This document shows positions 1-10,193 of a DNA stretch of 64,000 bases, one piece after another. The notes beneath the pieces are model-generated. The model did no database searches. It was not told the origin of the DNA and worked only from the letters and a program-made list of their open reading frames with translations. The DNA is from CALAGB01 sp963713965 (lineage in GTDB: Bacteria; Chloroflexota; Chloroflexia; Thermomicrobiales; Thermomicrobiaceae). The position numbers and the translations under genes were made by a program. The stretch lies in NCBI GenBank assembly GCA_963713965.1, contig OY970217.1, positions 3,038,001 to 3,102,000 on the forward strand, in the 5' to 3' direction. Position 1 is the stretch's first letter, and each line of letters starts with the position of its first letter.

Positions 1-522
1 CTCCGCGGTCTCGAGTTCGTTACCAACTCGAATGTAGCCGTAACCCGTTTCCGGGTAGGTCGGTGTGATTCCTATCGTCACCAGATACCCGCGTTGTGCG
101 ACTTCTGCCGCGGCGAGCACCGTGCGCTGGAAGAGTTCCGAATCAGAGACGTAATGATCGGCCGCGAACGAGCCCATGATGGCGTTTGGGTCCTTGCGCG
201 CGATGAGCGCCGCTCCAAGGCCAATGGCCGGTCCGGTACCTCGCGGTCCTGGCTCCACGATGACGTTAGCCTCTGGAATTTCGGGAACCTGGCGCGCCAC
301 CCCCGCGGCATGCGCTCCGCCGGTGATGATCAGCGTGTTCTCAGCTGGGACGATTGGTGCAAGCCGGTCGAACGTTGCCTGCAGCATCGATCTGGGACCA
401 GGCAATGGCAGCAGGAATTTAGGACGTGACGAGCGGCTAGCGGGCCAGAGACGTGTGCCACTTCCGCCGGCCGGAATCACTGCGTGCAGGTTGCGGGATG
501 AAATCTTCCCGTTCAAGCTCAT
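1..522 (-). CDS. manC: Mannose-1-phosphate guanylyltransferase (nucleotidyltransferase), C-terminus cut by window edge
   Basis: This is the N-terminal 174 codons of a sugar-1-phosphate nucleotidyltransferase that runs off the left edge of the window. Residues about 15-45 carry the nucleotide-binding signature AGGSGTRLWPASR followed by PKFLLPLPG, typical of GDP-mannose pyrophosphorylases (mannose-1-phosphate + GTP to GDP-mannose). The later segment EPGPRGTGPAIGLGA and the FAADHYV motif match the substrate-binding part of the same family. The start is the ATG at 520-522. The gene lies 16 nt downstream of dprA on the same strand, so the two are probably co-transcribed. GDP-mannose supply for envelope polysaccharide or glycosylation is the expected role. 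Family assignment is firm; the exact sugar specificity is inferred. Confidence 0.85.
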   Translation of the reverse strand, partial: MSLNGKISSRNLHAVIPAGGSGTRLWPASRSSRPKFLLPLPGPRSMLQATFDRLAPIVPAENTLIITGGAHAAGVARQVPEIPEANVIVEPGPRGTGPAIGLGAALIARKDPNAIMGSFAADHYVSDSELFQRTVLAAAEVAQRGYLVTIGITPTYPETGYGYIRVGNELETAE

Positions 523-538
523 CTTCAATCACTCAGTC

Positions 539-1639
539 TTATCCACGAACGTAATGTTGGGTGCCAACGTTTCGCACGAGGCCTTTGAGCTGCATCTGCA
601 GCAACTGGGCGCTGAGCGTTCCGATCGGCAGCCCGGAATCGAGCGCGATCTCGTCGATGTGTCTCGGCTCCGCCGTGAGGAGGTCCAGCAGCGACCGCTC
701 ACCGTCACTGGCGGGAAGCAGCTGACGCGTTTCTATCTCTATCTGTCTCACACCCAGATTCAAGAATGAGAGGACGTCCTCTCCGTTAGCGGCGATCGCC
801 GCTCCGTCCCGAAGAAGCTGTATCGTCCCAGCGCTGGCCGGGGACAGCGCCGAACCCGGTACCGCGAAGACGGCACGACCTTGATCACCGGCGAAATTCG
901 CGGTGATCAACGCGCCACTCTTTATCGGCGCCTCGACGACGATCACTCCGAGTGAGAGCCCGCTGATGATTCGATTACGCACCGGAAAATTGGGCGCGTC
1001 GGGCGGAGTTCCCAAAGAAAATTCCGATACGAGCGCGCCGTTTTCGGCAATCTGATCAGCGAGCTTGCGATGCTCTGGAGGATAGATCGTGTCGAGACCA
1101 CATCCAAGCACAGCGATTGTGCGCCCGCCAGTTTCGAGCGCTGACGCATGGGCGATGCCGTCGACTCCACGGGCTAGCCCACTCACGACCGTGACTCTTG
1201 CCGCCGCAAGCTCGCTGCTCAGGCGTCGAGACATCTCCCGTCCGTATGCCGTGATGCGGCGAGTGCCAACGATTCCAACCGCTGTTTCATCGGCAGGGAT
1301 CAGCGAACCGCGCACGTAGATGACGGGCGGCGGACTCGGGATCTCACGCAACAGGCTGGGATAACCATCGTCCGCAAGCGTCAGGATATGGACGCCCGCT
1401 CGCTCCACACGATTCATCTCGTCGTCGAGTGAGATGCGTGAGCGGGTGCGGATGAGTGAATCGGCGGCCCGTTCGCCCAATCCGCAGGACCGGAGCTCGG
1501 CGCGTGGCGCGTTCCAGGCGGTCTGAAGGTCACCAAAGCGCTCCATCAGCATCGCGAGGCGTGTCGCTCCAATTCCGGGCACTAGATGAAAACCGAGCCA
1601 ATACGCGGTTTCCGTAATTCCCCCTTCCAATATGGGCAA
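539..1639 (-). CDS. dprA: DNA-processing protein DprA/Smf
   Basis: A 366-residue DprA. The Rossmann-like core is clear: GIVGTRRITAYGREMSRRL near residue 122, VVSGLARGVDGIAHASAL near 152, and VLGCGLDTIYPPEHRKLA near 180. The later motifs FPVRNRIISGLS and KSGALITANFA follow in the usual order. The C-terminal 70 residues resemble the winged-helix (DML1) tail. DprA binds single-stranded DNA and loads RecA during natural transformation; it is also widely kept in non-competent bacteria. It is transcribed divergently from the aldolase gene across a 128-nt gap and is followed at 16 nt by the guanylyltransferase. Length is normal for the family. Confidence 0.95.
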   Translation of the reverse strand: MPILEGGITETAYWLGFHLVPGIGATRLAMLMERFGDLQTAWNAPRAELRSCGLGERAADSLIRTRSRISLDDEMNRVERAGVHILTLADDGYPSLLREIPSPPPVIYVRGSLIPADETAVGIVGTRRITAYGREMSRRLSSELAAARVTVVSGLARGVDGIAHASALETGGRTIAVLGCGLDTIYPPEHRKLADQIAENGALVSEFSLGTPPDAPNFPVRNRIISGLSLGVIVVEAPIKSGALITANFAGDQGRAVFAVPGSALSPASAGTIQLLRDGAAIAANGEDVLSFLNLGVRQIEIETRQLLPASDGERSLLDLLTAEPRHIDEIALDSGLPIGTLSAQLLQMQLKGLVRNVGTQHYVRG

Positions 1640-1767
1640 ATGTTATACGAGACCACGAAGGCGCGCGTCAACGCAGCCCGTGCTAGAATGCGGCCGTCAT
1701 TGCGAATTCGTCCGTCATCTCAGCGAGCGCCTCCGTCCACGGACGATGGAATCCTTCAGGAGGTCAT

Positions 1768-2529
1768 GTGCGCCCTAACGTCGTTCGTCAAAAGCTCAAA
1801 TCGGGTGAAGTCGTCATCGGCTGCTTTGTCGGCTTCCCATCTGCTGAAGTGGTCGAGATTTGCGGGCACTCGGGTTATGACTTCGTCATGATCGACGCCG
1901 AACATGGTCCGATCTCTCCCCATGATGCCTATCATATGGTCCTCGCCGCTGAAGTGACGGGGACGACGCCGCTCATTCGTGTGCCACGAAACGATCCGAG
2001 CGTGGTGCTCCGTTATATGGACATTGGGGCTGCGGGCGTTATGGTGCCACAAGTCAACAGCGTCGCCGAGGCGCGTGACGTCGTGGCGGCGGTCAAGTAT
2101 CACCCACACGGGCATCGCGGCTTGGCGCAGCCGAGGGCGGCGACGTACGGTCTCGGCCCCACACTCACTGAGTACGCGGCTCTGGCCAACGAAGAGACGC
2201 TGGTCATCGTGCAGTTCGAGAATATTTCCGCGCTCGAGCACGTTCCTGACATTCTGAACGTGCCCGGAGTCGACGTTCTGCTGGTCGGGCCGTCCGACTT
2301 AGCCCAATCGATGGGCTATCCAGGACAACTGGGACATCCAGAGGTCGTCAAGGTCATCGATCAAGTCCGAGAGTTCTGCGTCAAATCGGACGTCGCGCTC
2401 GGCACGATCGCGGGGAATGCCGAGTCGACCAACAGGCTCATCGACCAAGGATTTCGTATGATCGCTCCGAGCGTGTCCGGGATGATGGCGGCGTGGAGTC
2501 GCGATTACCTGGCAAACGTGAAACGCTGA
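1768..2529 (+). CDS. HpcH/HpaI family aldolase/citrate lyase-like protein
   Basis: A 253-residue class II pyruvate-dependent aldolase of the HpcH/HpaI family. The signature YDFVMIDAEHGP near residue 35 holds the conserved acidic/His pair, and GAAGVMVPQVNSVAEA near residue 90 and the DVLLVGPSDLAQSMG segment near residue 170 carry the metal- and substrate-binding residues. The family cleaves 4-hydroxy-2-oxo acids to pyruvate plus an aldehyde; the exact substrate cannot be told from sequence. The start is the GTG at 1768, preceded by AGGAGG at 1758-1763; the nearby ATG at 1766 is out of frame. The aminotransferase gene follows after 47 nt, suggesting a two-gene unit. Confidence 0.9.
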   Translation: MRPNVVRQKLKSGEVVIGCFVGFPSAEVVEICGHSGYDFVMIDAEHGPISPHDAYHMVLAAEVTGTTPLIRVPRNDPSVVLRYMDIGAAGVMVPQVNSVAEARDVVAAVKYHPHGHRGLAQPRAATYGLGPTLTEYAALANEETLVIVQFENISALEHVPDILNVPGVDVLLVGPSDLAQSMGYPGQLGHPEVVKVIDQVREFCVKSDVALGTIAGNAESTNRLIDQGFRMIAPSVSGMMAAWSRDYLANVKR

Positions 2530-2576
2530 TTTCGTTACTCTGAGGCGACGCAGTTAAGCGAGGAAGGCAGGGAGAG

Positions 2577-3506
2577 ATGGAAAGCTCATTGCTAAAATAT
2601 GCGTTCTTTGAAGGCGATATCGTGCCCTGCGAGAACGCGAAGGTCAGCATCGCGACTCACGCGCTGCAGTACGGCACCGGCTGCTTCGCTGGGATCCGCG
2701 GCTATCTCGACCGTGACGGCAAGTCGATCAATATCTTCCGCCTTCCGGATCATACGCGTCGCCTGGTGCAATCTGGCCTGATCATTCGAGCTGAACTTCC
2801 GTATAGACCGGACGATATCGGGAATATCATCGTCGATCTGGTCAAGAAAAATGCTCCCACGCAGAACGTGTACATTCGTCCGTTTATTTACAAGGCCGGT
2901 CTTGAGCTGACCCCGAAGCTGCACGGCATCAAGGATGAGCTGGCCATCTACATGATGCCGCTCGGAGACTATCTCGATGTCTCCAATCCGGTCAAACTGG
3001 GGGTCTCCTCCTGGCAGCGCATCGAAGACGACATTATTCCGAGTCGCGCCAAGATCACCGGCGGATACATCAATTCCAGCCTGGCGAAAGACGAAGCCGC
3101 CGAATCGGGCTACGATGACGCGATCATGCTCAACCGGGATGGAAAGGTGGCCGAGGCGAGCGGAGCAAACCTCTTCATCGTGCGCAATGGCGCTCTCGTC
3201 ACGGCGCCGATCACCGCCGACATCCTCGAAGGTATCACGCGTCGCTCCCTGGTCGAATTCGCGCGGGAGAGTGGTGTCACCGTCGAGGAACGCCAGATCG
3301 ATCGCAGCGAACTCTACATCTCAGAAGAAGTCTTCCTGTGCGGTACCGGAGTCCAGATCGCGGCCGTGGGGACGATCGACGGACGGACGATTGGGAACGG
3401 CAAGCGCGGTCCGATCACCGAAATGCTGCAGAACACGTTCTTCTCGCTCGTTCGGGGAGAAGATTCGCCCTATCGCCACTACATCACCCATATTGAACTG
3501 AGCTAA
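2577..3506 (+). CDS. ilvE: Branched-chain amino acid aminotransferase (class IV PLP enzyme)
   Basis: A 309-residue class IV aminotransferase. HALQYGTGCFAGIRGY near residue 28 and YIRPFIYKAG near residue 100 are typical of IlvE. The PLP lysine is expected in SRAKITGGYINSSLAKDEA near residues 155-175, and EASGANLFIVRNG near residue 195 is the class IV signature. It interconverts leucine, isoleucine and valine with their 2-oxo acids using glutamate/2-oxoglutarate. The ATG at 2577 has a GGGAGA ribosome site just upstream. It sits 47 nt after the aldolase gene and is followed by a strong hairpin. D-amino-acid transaminase and aminodeoxychorismate lyase share the fold, but length and motifs favour IlvE. 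Confidence 0.93.
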   Translation: MESSLLKYAFFEGDIVPCENAKVSIATHALQYGTGCFAGIRGYLDRDGKSINIFRLPDHTRRLVQSGLIIRAELPYRPDDIGNIIVDLVKKNAPTQNVYIRPFIYKAGLELTPKLHGIKDELAIYMMPLGDYLDVSNPVKLGVSSWQRIEDDIIPSRAKITGGYINSSLAKDEAAESGYDDAIMLNRDGKVAEASGANLFIVRNGALVTAPITADILEGITRRSLVEFARESGVTVEERQIDRSELYISEEVFLCGTGVQIAAVGTIDGRTIGNGKRGPITEMLQNTFFSLVRGEDSPYRHYITHIELS

Positions 3507-3512
3507 GTCGCG

Positions 3513-3547
3513 CGCGCCCGTCGAGATGGCTTGTCACGACGGGCGCG
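3513..3547 (+). terminator. Hairpin downstream of ilvE
   Basis: A perfect 11-bp inverted repeat, CGCGCCCGTCG and CGACGGGCGCG, with a 13-nt loop starts 7 nt after the ilvE stop. No run of T follows, so it may terminate with help from Rho or serve as a 3'-end stabiliser. Confidence 0.6.
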
Positions 3548-3616
3548 TCACGTTCTCAGGTCGTCGCGCTCTCGAATCAGTATCGTGATGCCTGACACGG
3601 GGAAGATCGCCAGCAC

Positions 3617-5347
3617 ATGTCCCGCCAGCCCATGAAGATCTGCGAACGGGTCGTCTTCATCTTGTCGCTGACAATGCTGCTTGCGTCCTGTAACGTGCCG
3701 TTCGTCAACTCGGGTTCATCAAGCCCGACCGCCACTTCGACTGCTGTCGGAACTCCCGCAAGCCAGCCTCAGGCAACCGAAACGACATCGAGCTCGGCGC
3801 CTACTTCGACCACTACCGCCGCCGCGGAGTCACCCGCTCAGGTGGTCGAAGGCGGAACGGTGGAGCCGAGGACACTGAACCCGGTTTTGGCGGGCGACGA
3901 GATCTCCGACGAGCTTAGCAAGCTGGTGTTCAACGGACTGGTTCTGGTCGATCCGAGTTCAGGGAAGATCGAGGGTGATCTGGCGAAATCCTGGGACGTA
4001 AGTGAGGACCGAAAGACTTACACCTTCCATCTTAAAGACGGCGTGACGTGGCAGGATGGGCAGCCGTTCACTTCACAGGACGTCGAGTTCACCTACAGTC
4101 TGATGATGAACGACAGTACTCGCTCGCCCCGCTATTCGGAGCTTGTCGAGCACATCAACGAAGTGCAAGCGTCAGACCTCAACACCGTAGTCTTCAGTCT
4201 TATTCGTCCTGATTCGGCGTTTCTCACCAACGAAGCGACGCTCGGTATTGTGCCGCAGCACGTCCTTTCTAATGTCCTACCTGAAGAACTGGTCACCGAC
4301 CCATTTGGGCTGACCTCGACGATCGGCACCGGTCCATTCACACTGACGAAATGGTCCCATGGTGACGAGCTGATCTTTAGCCGCAATCCGACCTATTTCA
4401 AAGGACCGGCTGTTTATGACCAATACGTCTACAAGATCGTCGCGACGTCCCAAGATCTCGTCAGCGGTCTGGCTGACGGCTCAATCGATTGGTGCCAGCT
4501 CGATCCAAGCGTCGTTGCGGACGCCAAGAAAAACGACGCCATCAAGGTGGTCAGCTCGGCGGGGGATAGTCTCGAATACGTGGTTCTTCAGCTGGACGGG
4601 TCGAAACAGCAGCTCTTCCTGGACGCCAACGTTCGACAGGCGCTCATGCTTGCGCTGGATCGGAGCGAGCTCGTCAGCGAGGTCTGGAAGGGCGAGGCGC
4701 GCGTCGCGACCGGAACGATCCCGCCCGATTCATGGGCGACGGCTGACAGCTCGGTCAGCTATGCACAAAATCTGGACAAGGCCCGACAGCTCTTGCAAGA
4801 CTCCGGCTGGAACACCGGCGATGACGGTATCCGCTCCAAGAATGGCCAACGTCTGCGCTTCAAGTTGATGACGAACGGCGACAATCCTGTTCGCCAGGCG
4901 ACGGCCAACTGGCTGATCCAGAGCTGGCGGGGGATCGGTGTCGATGTCGTGCCGGACTTTGAAAAATGGAGTACGATTGTACAAGACATAACTCACGGCC
5001 GAGAGTTCGACAGTCTGTTGCTTGGCTACCGAGGGACGGTGGACCCGGATCAGTCGACATTATGGTCGAGTGACTCCTTTTTCGACGGATTCAATCTCGG
5101 GCATTATTCCAATCCGGATGTCGATACACTGCTGGAAGAGGCCAGGCAGAGCGACAACGACAATACCCGCAAAGCAGACTATCAGAAGGTTCAAGACCAG
5201 GTGATGTCCGATCTCCCCGCGCTGCCGTTGGTCTATCCAAATATGGTGGTGGGGTTGTCACAACGCTTGCGAGATGTAAGTGTAACGACTATCCTTATCC
5301 GGAATCGTGCAAACATCGAGCAATGGCATCCACGAACGAGCGGATAA
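3617..5347 (+). CDS. Peptide/solute-binding lipoprotein of an Opp/Dpp ABC importer (SBP family 5)
   Basis: A 576-residue extracytoplasmic solute-binding protein. It begins with a hydrophobic signal ending in the lipobox LLASC (Cys25), so it should be lipid-anchored. A Ser/Thr/Ala/Pro-rich linker of about 45 residues follows. The mature part shows SBP family 5 features: GGTVEPRTLNPVLAGDE, LAKSWDVSEDRKTYTFHLKDGVTW, IGTGPFTLTKW and the C-terminal LPLVYPNMVVGLSQRL. Members bind oligopeptides, dipeptides, nickel or other solutes. The ATG at 3617 has GGGGAAG 11 nt upstream; ATG 3632 would give a more typical signal length. Two cognate-type ATPase genes follow after 220 nt, but no permease genes lie between. 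Confidence 0.9.
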   Translation: MSRQPMKICERVVFILSLTMLLASCNVPFVNSGSSSPTATSTAVGTPASQPQATETTSSSAPTSTTTAAAESPAQVVEGGTVEPRTLNPVLAGDEISDELSKLVFNGLVLVDPSSGKIEGDLAKSWDVSEDRKTYTFHLKDGVTWQDGQPFTSQDVEFTYSLMMNDSTRSPRYSELVEHINEVQASDLNTVVFSLIRPDSAFLTNEATLGIVPQHVLSNVLPEELVTDPFGLTSTIGTGPFTLTKWSHGDELIFSRNPTYFKGPAVYDQYVYKIVATSQDLVSGLADGSIDWCQLDPSVVADAKKNDAIKVVSSAGDSLEYVVLQLDGSKQQLFLDANVRQALMLALDRSELVSEVWKGEARVATGTIPPDSWATADSSVSYAQNLDKARQLLQDSGWNTGDDGIRSKNGQRLRFKLMTNGDNPVRQATANWLIQSWRGIGVDVVPDFEKWSTIVQDITHGREFDSLLLGYRGTVDPDQSTLWSSDSFFDGFNLGHYSNPDVDTLLEEARQSDNDNTRKADYQKVQDQVMSDLPALPLVYPNMVVGLSQRLRDVSVTTILIRNRANIEQWHPRTSG

Positions 5348-5384
5348 GCGATCGCGGCAGGCCGGAAGCGGCGTCCAGATGCGT

Positions 5385-5413
5385 TTGACCAGTATTAGAC
5401 TACGTGCTACACT
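5385..5413 (+). promoter_or_regulatory. Predicted sigma-70 promoter for the ATPase pair
   Basis: TTGACC at 5385-5390 and TACACT at 5408-5413 are separated by exactly 17 nt. Transcription from here would give a leader of about 150 nt before the first ATPase gene. Confidence 0.55.
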
Positions 5414-5488
5414 GCGCCAGACGCTGAACAGGCGGATTCCACCTGATTACCGCATGATCGGTGCGGTTACGCACTACGTGCTATGTGT

Positions 5489-5508
5489 CTCGAGACGTGA
5501 GTCTCGAG
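5489..5508 (+). other. Leader hairpin with GNRA-type loop
   Basis: CTCGAGAC, loop GTGA, GTCTCGAG form a perfect 8-bp stem with a GNRA-type tetraloop, 62 nt before the ATPase start codon. Just upstream, GTGCG-gtta-CGCAC at 5461-5474 can form a second small stem. Together they make a structured 5' leader whose role is unknown. Confidence 0.45.
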
Positions 5509-5570
5509 GTCGTTATGGTGTGGCCGACCTCTCGGGGCGAGGCGCTAGGTAGGGACGCGAAGGAGAGGCG

Positions 5571-6566
<996 letters not shown>

Positions 6567-6569
6567 GCG

Positions 6570-7602
6570 ATGGCGACTGAGATGACTGCAGAGAAATCCC
6601 AAAGCAGCAACGGCAAAGAGGTGCTGCTGGATGTCGATGACCTTTACATGCATTTCCCCTTGACACAGGGGATCCTGTTTCAAAGGAAGGTCGGCGCGGT
6701 TCAAGCCGTCGACGGTCTTTCATTCCAGGTCTACAAGGGCGAGACGCTTGGTCTGGTGGGCGAGTCTGGTTGCGGCAAGAGTACGACTGGCCGCGCGATC
6801 CTCCAGCTCTACAAGCCGACGGCGGGCTCGGTCCGCTTCGGTGGCAAAGATTTGACCAAGCTCGATGGCGGTGAGATGCGCAAAATGCGCCGTCACCTGC
6901 AGATGATCTTCCAGGATCCATACGCATCGTTGAATCCGCGTATGACGGTCGGAAGTATCATCAGCGAGCCGATGCAGATCCACAATCTGGTGCCAAAGGG
7001 CAAGCGCAACGAGCGTGTCCAGGAACTGCTCCAGACGGTTGGTCTGAATCCGTACTTCGCGAACCGCTATCCGCACGAGTTCTCGGGCGGTCAGCGACAG
7101 CGCATCGGCGTCGCCCGCGCGCTGGCAGCAGACCCTGACTTCATCGTTGCTGACGAGCCGGTCTCGGCGCTCGACGTGTCGATTCAGGCTCAGATCATCA
7201 ACCTGTTGGAGGAGTCTGCAGGCGCAGTTCGGTCTGACCTACCTCTTCATCGCGCACGACCTCAGCGTCGTGCGGCACATCTCCGACCGCGTGGCGGTGA
7301 TGTACCTTGGCAAGATGGTAGAGTTGGCTGACCGCACCTCGATCTACGACGACCCGCTTCATCCATACACCAAAGCGTTGTTGTCGGCTGTTCCGGTACC
7401 GGACCCGATCATCGAGAAGAAGCGCGAGCGCATCATTCTCACGGGTGACGTGCCGAGCCCGATCAACCCGCCGTCTGGGTGTCATTTCCATACCCGATGC
7501 CCATATGCCATGGATGTTTGCAGACAGGTCGAGCCGAAATTCGTCGATCAGGGCGGTGGCCACTTCGTGGCGTGCCACCTGTATCCGAATTCCGGAGCCT
7601 AA
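6570..7602 (+). CDS. Oligopeptide/dipeptide ABC transporter ATPase (OppF/DppF type), apparent frameshift
   Basis: The partner ATPase to the preceding OppD-type gene. Walker A GESGCGKS, the Q-loop IFQDPYASLNPR, the signature FSGGQRQRIGVARAL and Walker B FIVADEPVSALDVS lie in the first frame. After the codons for INLLEE one extra base (T near 7215, in GGAGTCTGCAG) shifts the frame. Deleting it joins perfectly to LQAQFGLTYLFIAHDLSVV and the rest of the protein, including the C-terminal oligopeptide domain (CHFHTRCPYAMDVCRQ, ACHLYP). The repaired protein is about 343 residues, normal for OppF. Because both halves are fully conserved, a sequence error is more likely than a dead gene. Confidence 0.85.
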
Positions 7603-7623
7603 CAGGAACGAGTAACCAGCGTC

Positions 7624-8280
7624 GTGGTGTTGAGTTCAACTAATCCGAGATACATCATCGCGACACTGGTTGCATTTGTCCTCGGTATCACCGTTCACGA
7701 ATTCAGCCATGCATGGTCGGCTCTGATGCTGGGCGACGATACCGCTCAGCGCCAGGGCCGAGTCACGTTAAATCCGCTGTCCCACCTCGATCCAGTCGGT
7801 TCGATCGGGATCCTGTTTTTGGTGATCGGCGGATTTGGCATCGGTTGGGGGCGGCCTGTTCCGATCGTCCCGTCACGACTACGTGGTCACCAACGCGGTA
7901 TGGGCGTCACCGCCATAGCAGGCCCGCTTTCGAACGTCATTCTCGCGGCGATCTTCGTGATCCCGCTTCGCTTCGGCCACATCGAATCTGGGTCAGCTTC
8001 TTACGTCTTTCTGCGACAGATCGTGGTCATCAACATCCTGCTGGCCGCCTTCAATATGATCCCCATACCGCCGCTGGACGGATCCAAGATCTTGACTGGA
8101 ATCCTGCCGCGCTTCTGGTATCCGTATCTCGCGCCGCTGGAACAGTACGGCGTCTTCATCCTGCTGGCTTTGATCCTTTTCGGTAGCCTCGGCGGCAGTA
8201 TCCTCAACGCCATGTACGCTCCGGTCTACAACGTTCTCCAACACGCGATCATCGGCCATATGAACCTTCCGGCCACCTAA
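7624..8280 (+). CDS. Site-2 protease family membrane metalloprotease (M50)
   Basis: A 218-residue polytopic membrane protein. The zinc site HEFSH (near residue 25) lies in the first membrane helix, and the second catalytic motif NMIPIPPLDGSKI (near residue 140) supplies the conserved Asp. Short M50 proteins of this kind cleave membrane-embedded substrates or do unknown maintenance work, and they often precede scpA in Gram-positive and Chloroflexota genomes. The GTG at 7624 is the likely start, though its ribosome site is weak. It heads a tight cluster with an HD protein, scpA and scpB. Confidence 0.88.
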   Translation: MVLSSTNPRYIIATLVAFVLGITVHEFSHAWSALMLGDDTAQRQGRVTLNPLSHLDPVGSIGILFLVIGGFGIGWGRPVPIVPSRLRGHQRGMGVTAIAGPLSNVILAAIFVIPLRFGHIESGSASYVFLRQIVVINILLAAFNMIPIPPLDGSKILTGILPRFWYPYLAPLEQYGVFILLALILFGSLGGSILNAMYAPVYNVLQHAIIGHMNLPAT

Positions 8281-8288
8281 CCACGGCC

Positions 8289-8840
8289 GTGCTCGACGCT
8301 ATGGAACCTGACCGCGGAACCCGCGTTGCGCGAATCATGTATCGCATTGGACAGGGGATCAGCTACCTGCGTCCGCGTGATGCTTCGCTAGTTGACTCAC
8401 GGCTAAGGCAGCTCTTGCCTCCCGAAGAGTGGCGGTTGATCGAGCCGCTGACGGTGGCCGATCGCGCTCATCACCTCGACCTCCATGATCGACTGGTGCG
8501 AGATGGCTGTCAGGATCAGGAACTGCTGACGGCCGCTCTGCTACACGACGTCGGTAAGGCTGGTCAGGGCGTGCGTGTTGGGCTTGTAGGACGTACGCTT
8601 GCCGTGCTGCTCGGGTCGGCAGCGCCGGGATTGTCGCGAAGGATTGCATCATCGAGCGGACGCGGCTGGCGGCGAACGCTTAATCTCGCGGAGCATCACG
8701 CAAGTTTGGGCGCTGACCTGGCGCGAGCCGCCGGTTGCAGCGAGCGCGTATGCTGGATCATCGCGCATCACCACGAAGAAGCTGTGGAAGACGAGGCGCT
8801 CAGGCTCCTGCAACGAGCTGATGACGGGGAACTTCGATGA
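8289..8840 (+). CDS. HD-domain phosphohydrolase-like protein
   Basis: A 183-residue protein with an HD domain: ADRAHHLDLHDRLV near residue 58, ALLHDVGKAG near residue 82, then AEHHASLGADLARAAG and WIIAHHHEEA supply the later conserved histidines. This pattern matches metal-dependent phosphohydrolases related to HDIG proteins; the nucleotide substrate is unknown. The start could be GTG 8289 or ATG 8301; neither has a strong ribosome site. It lies 8 nt after the M50 gene and overlaps scpA by 4 nt, so it is part of one operon. Confidence 0.8.
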   Translation: MLDAMEPDRGTRVARIMYRIGQGISYLRPRDASLVDSRLRQLLPPEEWRLIEPLTVADRAHHLDLHDRLVRDGCQDQELLTAALLHDVGKAGQGVRVGLVGRTLAVLLGSAAPGLSRRIASSSGRGWRRTLNLAEHHASLGADLARAAGCSERVCWIIAHHHEEAVEDEALRLLQRADDGELR

Positions 8841-9577
8841 ACGATCGTTCGGCTGAGCTGCTGAACGGATATCAGCTACGGCTACCAACGTACGAGGGAC
8901 CGCTCGACGTGCTACTCAGCATGATTGAGCGGAATCAGTTGGCGATCACCGACGTCTCGCTGGTGGCGGTCACGGAGCAGTTCGTGACATTCACGGCCGG
9001 GCTGACAAGCGCTTCTTCCGATGTGTTGGCCGAGTTCATGACGATCGCCGCGCGCCTGTTACTGCTGAAGTCACGCTCGCTCCTGCCACGGCCGGAGACG
9101 GTTGATGACGAGGAAGAGTCGGACGATCTGGTGGCGCGGTTGAAGGAGTACCAGCAGGTCAAGCTGGGTGCCGAGGATTTGCGACAACGTGAGCGGCAGG
9201 GTATTCAGTCGTGGCCGCGTATCGTCGGGTTGCCCGAAGTGCCTCTCGTGGAAGTGGCGGCGCGCACGCCGGTGCATACGTTGGTCAACGCCCTGCGCCG
9301 CTGTATGGCGCGAGAGCCGCAGCGACCGGAGCCGTACACCCCGATTCCGGTCATCAGTCTGAAAGACATGACACATCGATTGTTGGCGCGTCTTGGTCGC
9401 GGACGTATCCGCTTTTCCTCGCTGGTTGGGCGGTCAGCAAACCGCGACGAGCACGCCGTGGCGTTCATCGCCCTCCTCGCGCTGCTGAGACAGCGACTGG
9501 TCGAGGTGACCCAAAGCGGCTTGTTCGGCGAAATCGAGATCGAGCGGATCGGCGCGGCGGAACCAGCAGATGACTGA
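8837..9577 (+). CDS. scpA: Segregation and condensation protein A
   Basis: A 246-residue ScpA kleisin, which bridges the SMC heads and binds ScpB in the condensin complex that compacts and separates the chromosome. The diagnostic N-terminus YEGPLDVLLSMIERNQLAI (residues about 14-32) and LAEFMTIAARLLLLKSRSLL (about 64-83) are present, as is the C-terminal winged-helix part (FIALLALLRQRLVEVTQ). It overlaps the HD gene by 4 nt and scpB by 8 nt. Confidence 0.96.
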   Translation: MNDRSAELLNGYQLRLPTYEGPLDVLLSMIERNQLAITDVSLVAVTEQFVTFTAGLTSASSDVLAEFMTIAARLLLLKSRSLLPRPETVDDEEESDDLVARLKEYQQVKLGAEDLRQRERQGIQSWPRIVGLPEVPLVEVAARTPVHTLVNALRRCMAREPQRPEPYTPIPVISLKDMTHRLLARLGRGRIRFSSLVGRSANRDEHAVAFIALLALLRQRLVEVTQSGLFGEIEIERIGAAEPADD

Positions 9578-10193
9578 TTCAGCCCCAGATCAAGTCGTGC
9601 AAGCGAACCTGCAGATCATGTCTCCCGCGGGACAGTTGCGGGCCATCTGCGCTTTGCTTTTCGTGGCCTCTGAGCCGGTTACGTTGTCAGCCTTGGCTCG
9701 TCACTTAGGCTGCACCGTCGCTGAGTCACGCGTGCTGCTTGAACGCGCGTCCGCGGCTCTGGGCAGTCTCGGCCTCGCGCTCCAATGGGTCGATACGGAT
9801 CACGTTCAGATCGGCACCGCACCAGACCTCGCCACAATCATTCGTCAGTTCCTGGGCCAAGAACGAACTTTTCGCCTCTCACAGGCGGCGCTCGAAACGG
9901 TGGCGGTGATCGCCTACCGGCAACCAGTGACCCGTGCCGACATCGAATCGGTGCGTGGTGTGGACTCCAGCGGTGTCCTTCAAACGTTACTGGCTCGCGA
10001 GTTGATCGAGCCGGTCGGTCGTCTCCCCACCGTTGGAACGCCGCTCCTCTATGCCACGACGCCCGAGTTTCTGCGGCTTTTTGGCCTGGGTTCATTGGAG
10101 GAGATGCCGACGTTGCCGGATGATCTGGTCAATCTAATTGATGATCGTCTGGTCGTCGATGGAGTCGAAGAACCGGAATCGTCGGAATCTTAG
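9570..10193 (+). CDS. scpB: Segregation and condensation protein B
   Basis: A 207-residue ScpB with two winged-helix domains; it dimerises and binds ScpA. Family motifs include CALLFVASEPVTLSALARHLG near residue 27 and LETVAVIAYRQPVTRADIESVRGVDSSGVL near residues 105-134. Translation is probably coupled to scpA through the 8-nt overlap. Its stop overlaps the stop of the convergent cysteine desulfurase gene by 4 nt, so the two transcripts run into each other. Confidence 0.96.
   Translation: MTDSAPDQVVQANLQIMSPAGQLRAICALLFVASEPVTLSALARHLGCTVAESRVLLERASAALGSLGLALQWVDTDHVQIGTAPDLATIIRQFLGQERTFRLSQAALETVAVIAYRQPVTRADIESVRGVDSSGVLQTLLARELIEPVGRLPTVGTPLLYATTPEFLRLFGLGSLEEMPTLPDDLVNLIDDRLVVDGVEEPESSES

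Noticed and set aside
5307..5552. An 81-codon open frame between the binding protein and the OppD-type gene
   Set aside because: It overlaps the end of the lipoprotein gene, spans the predicted promoter and leader hairpins, is arginine-rich without domains and has no ribosome site.
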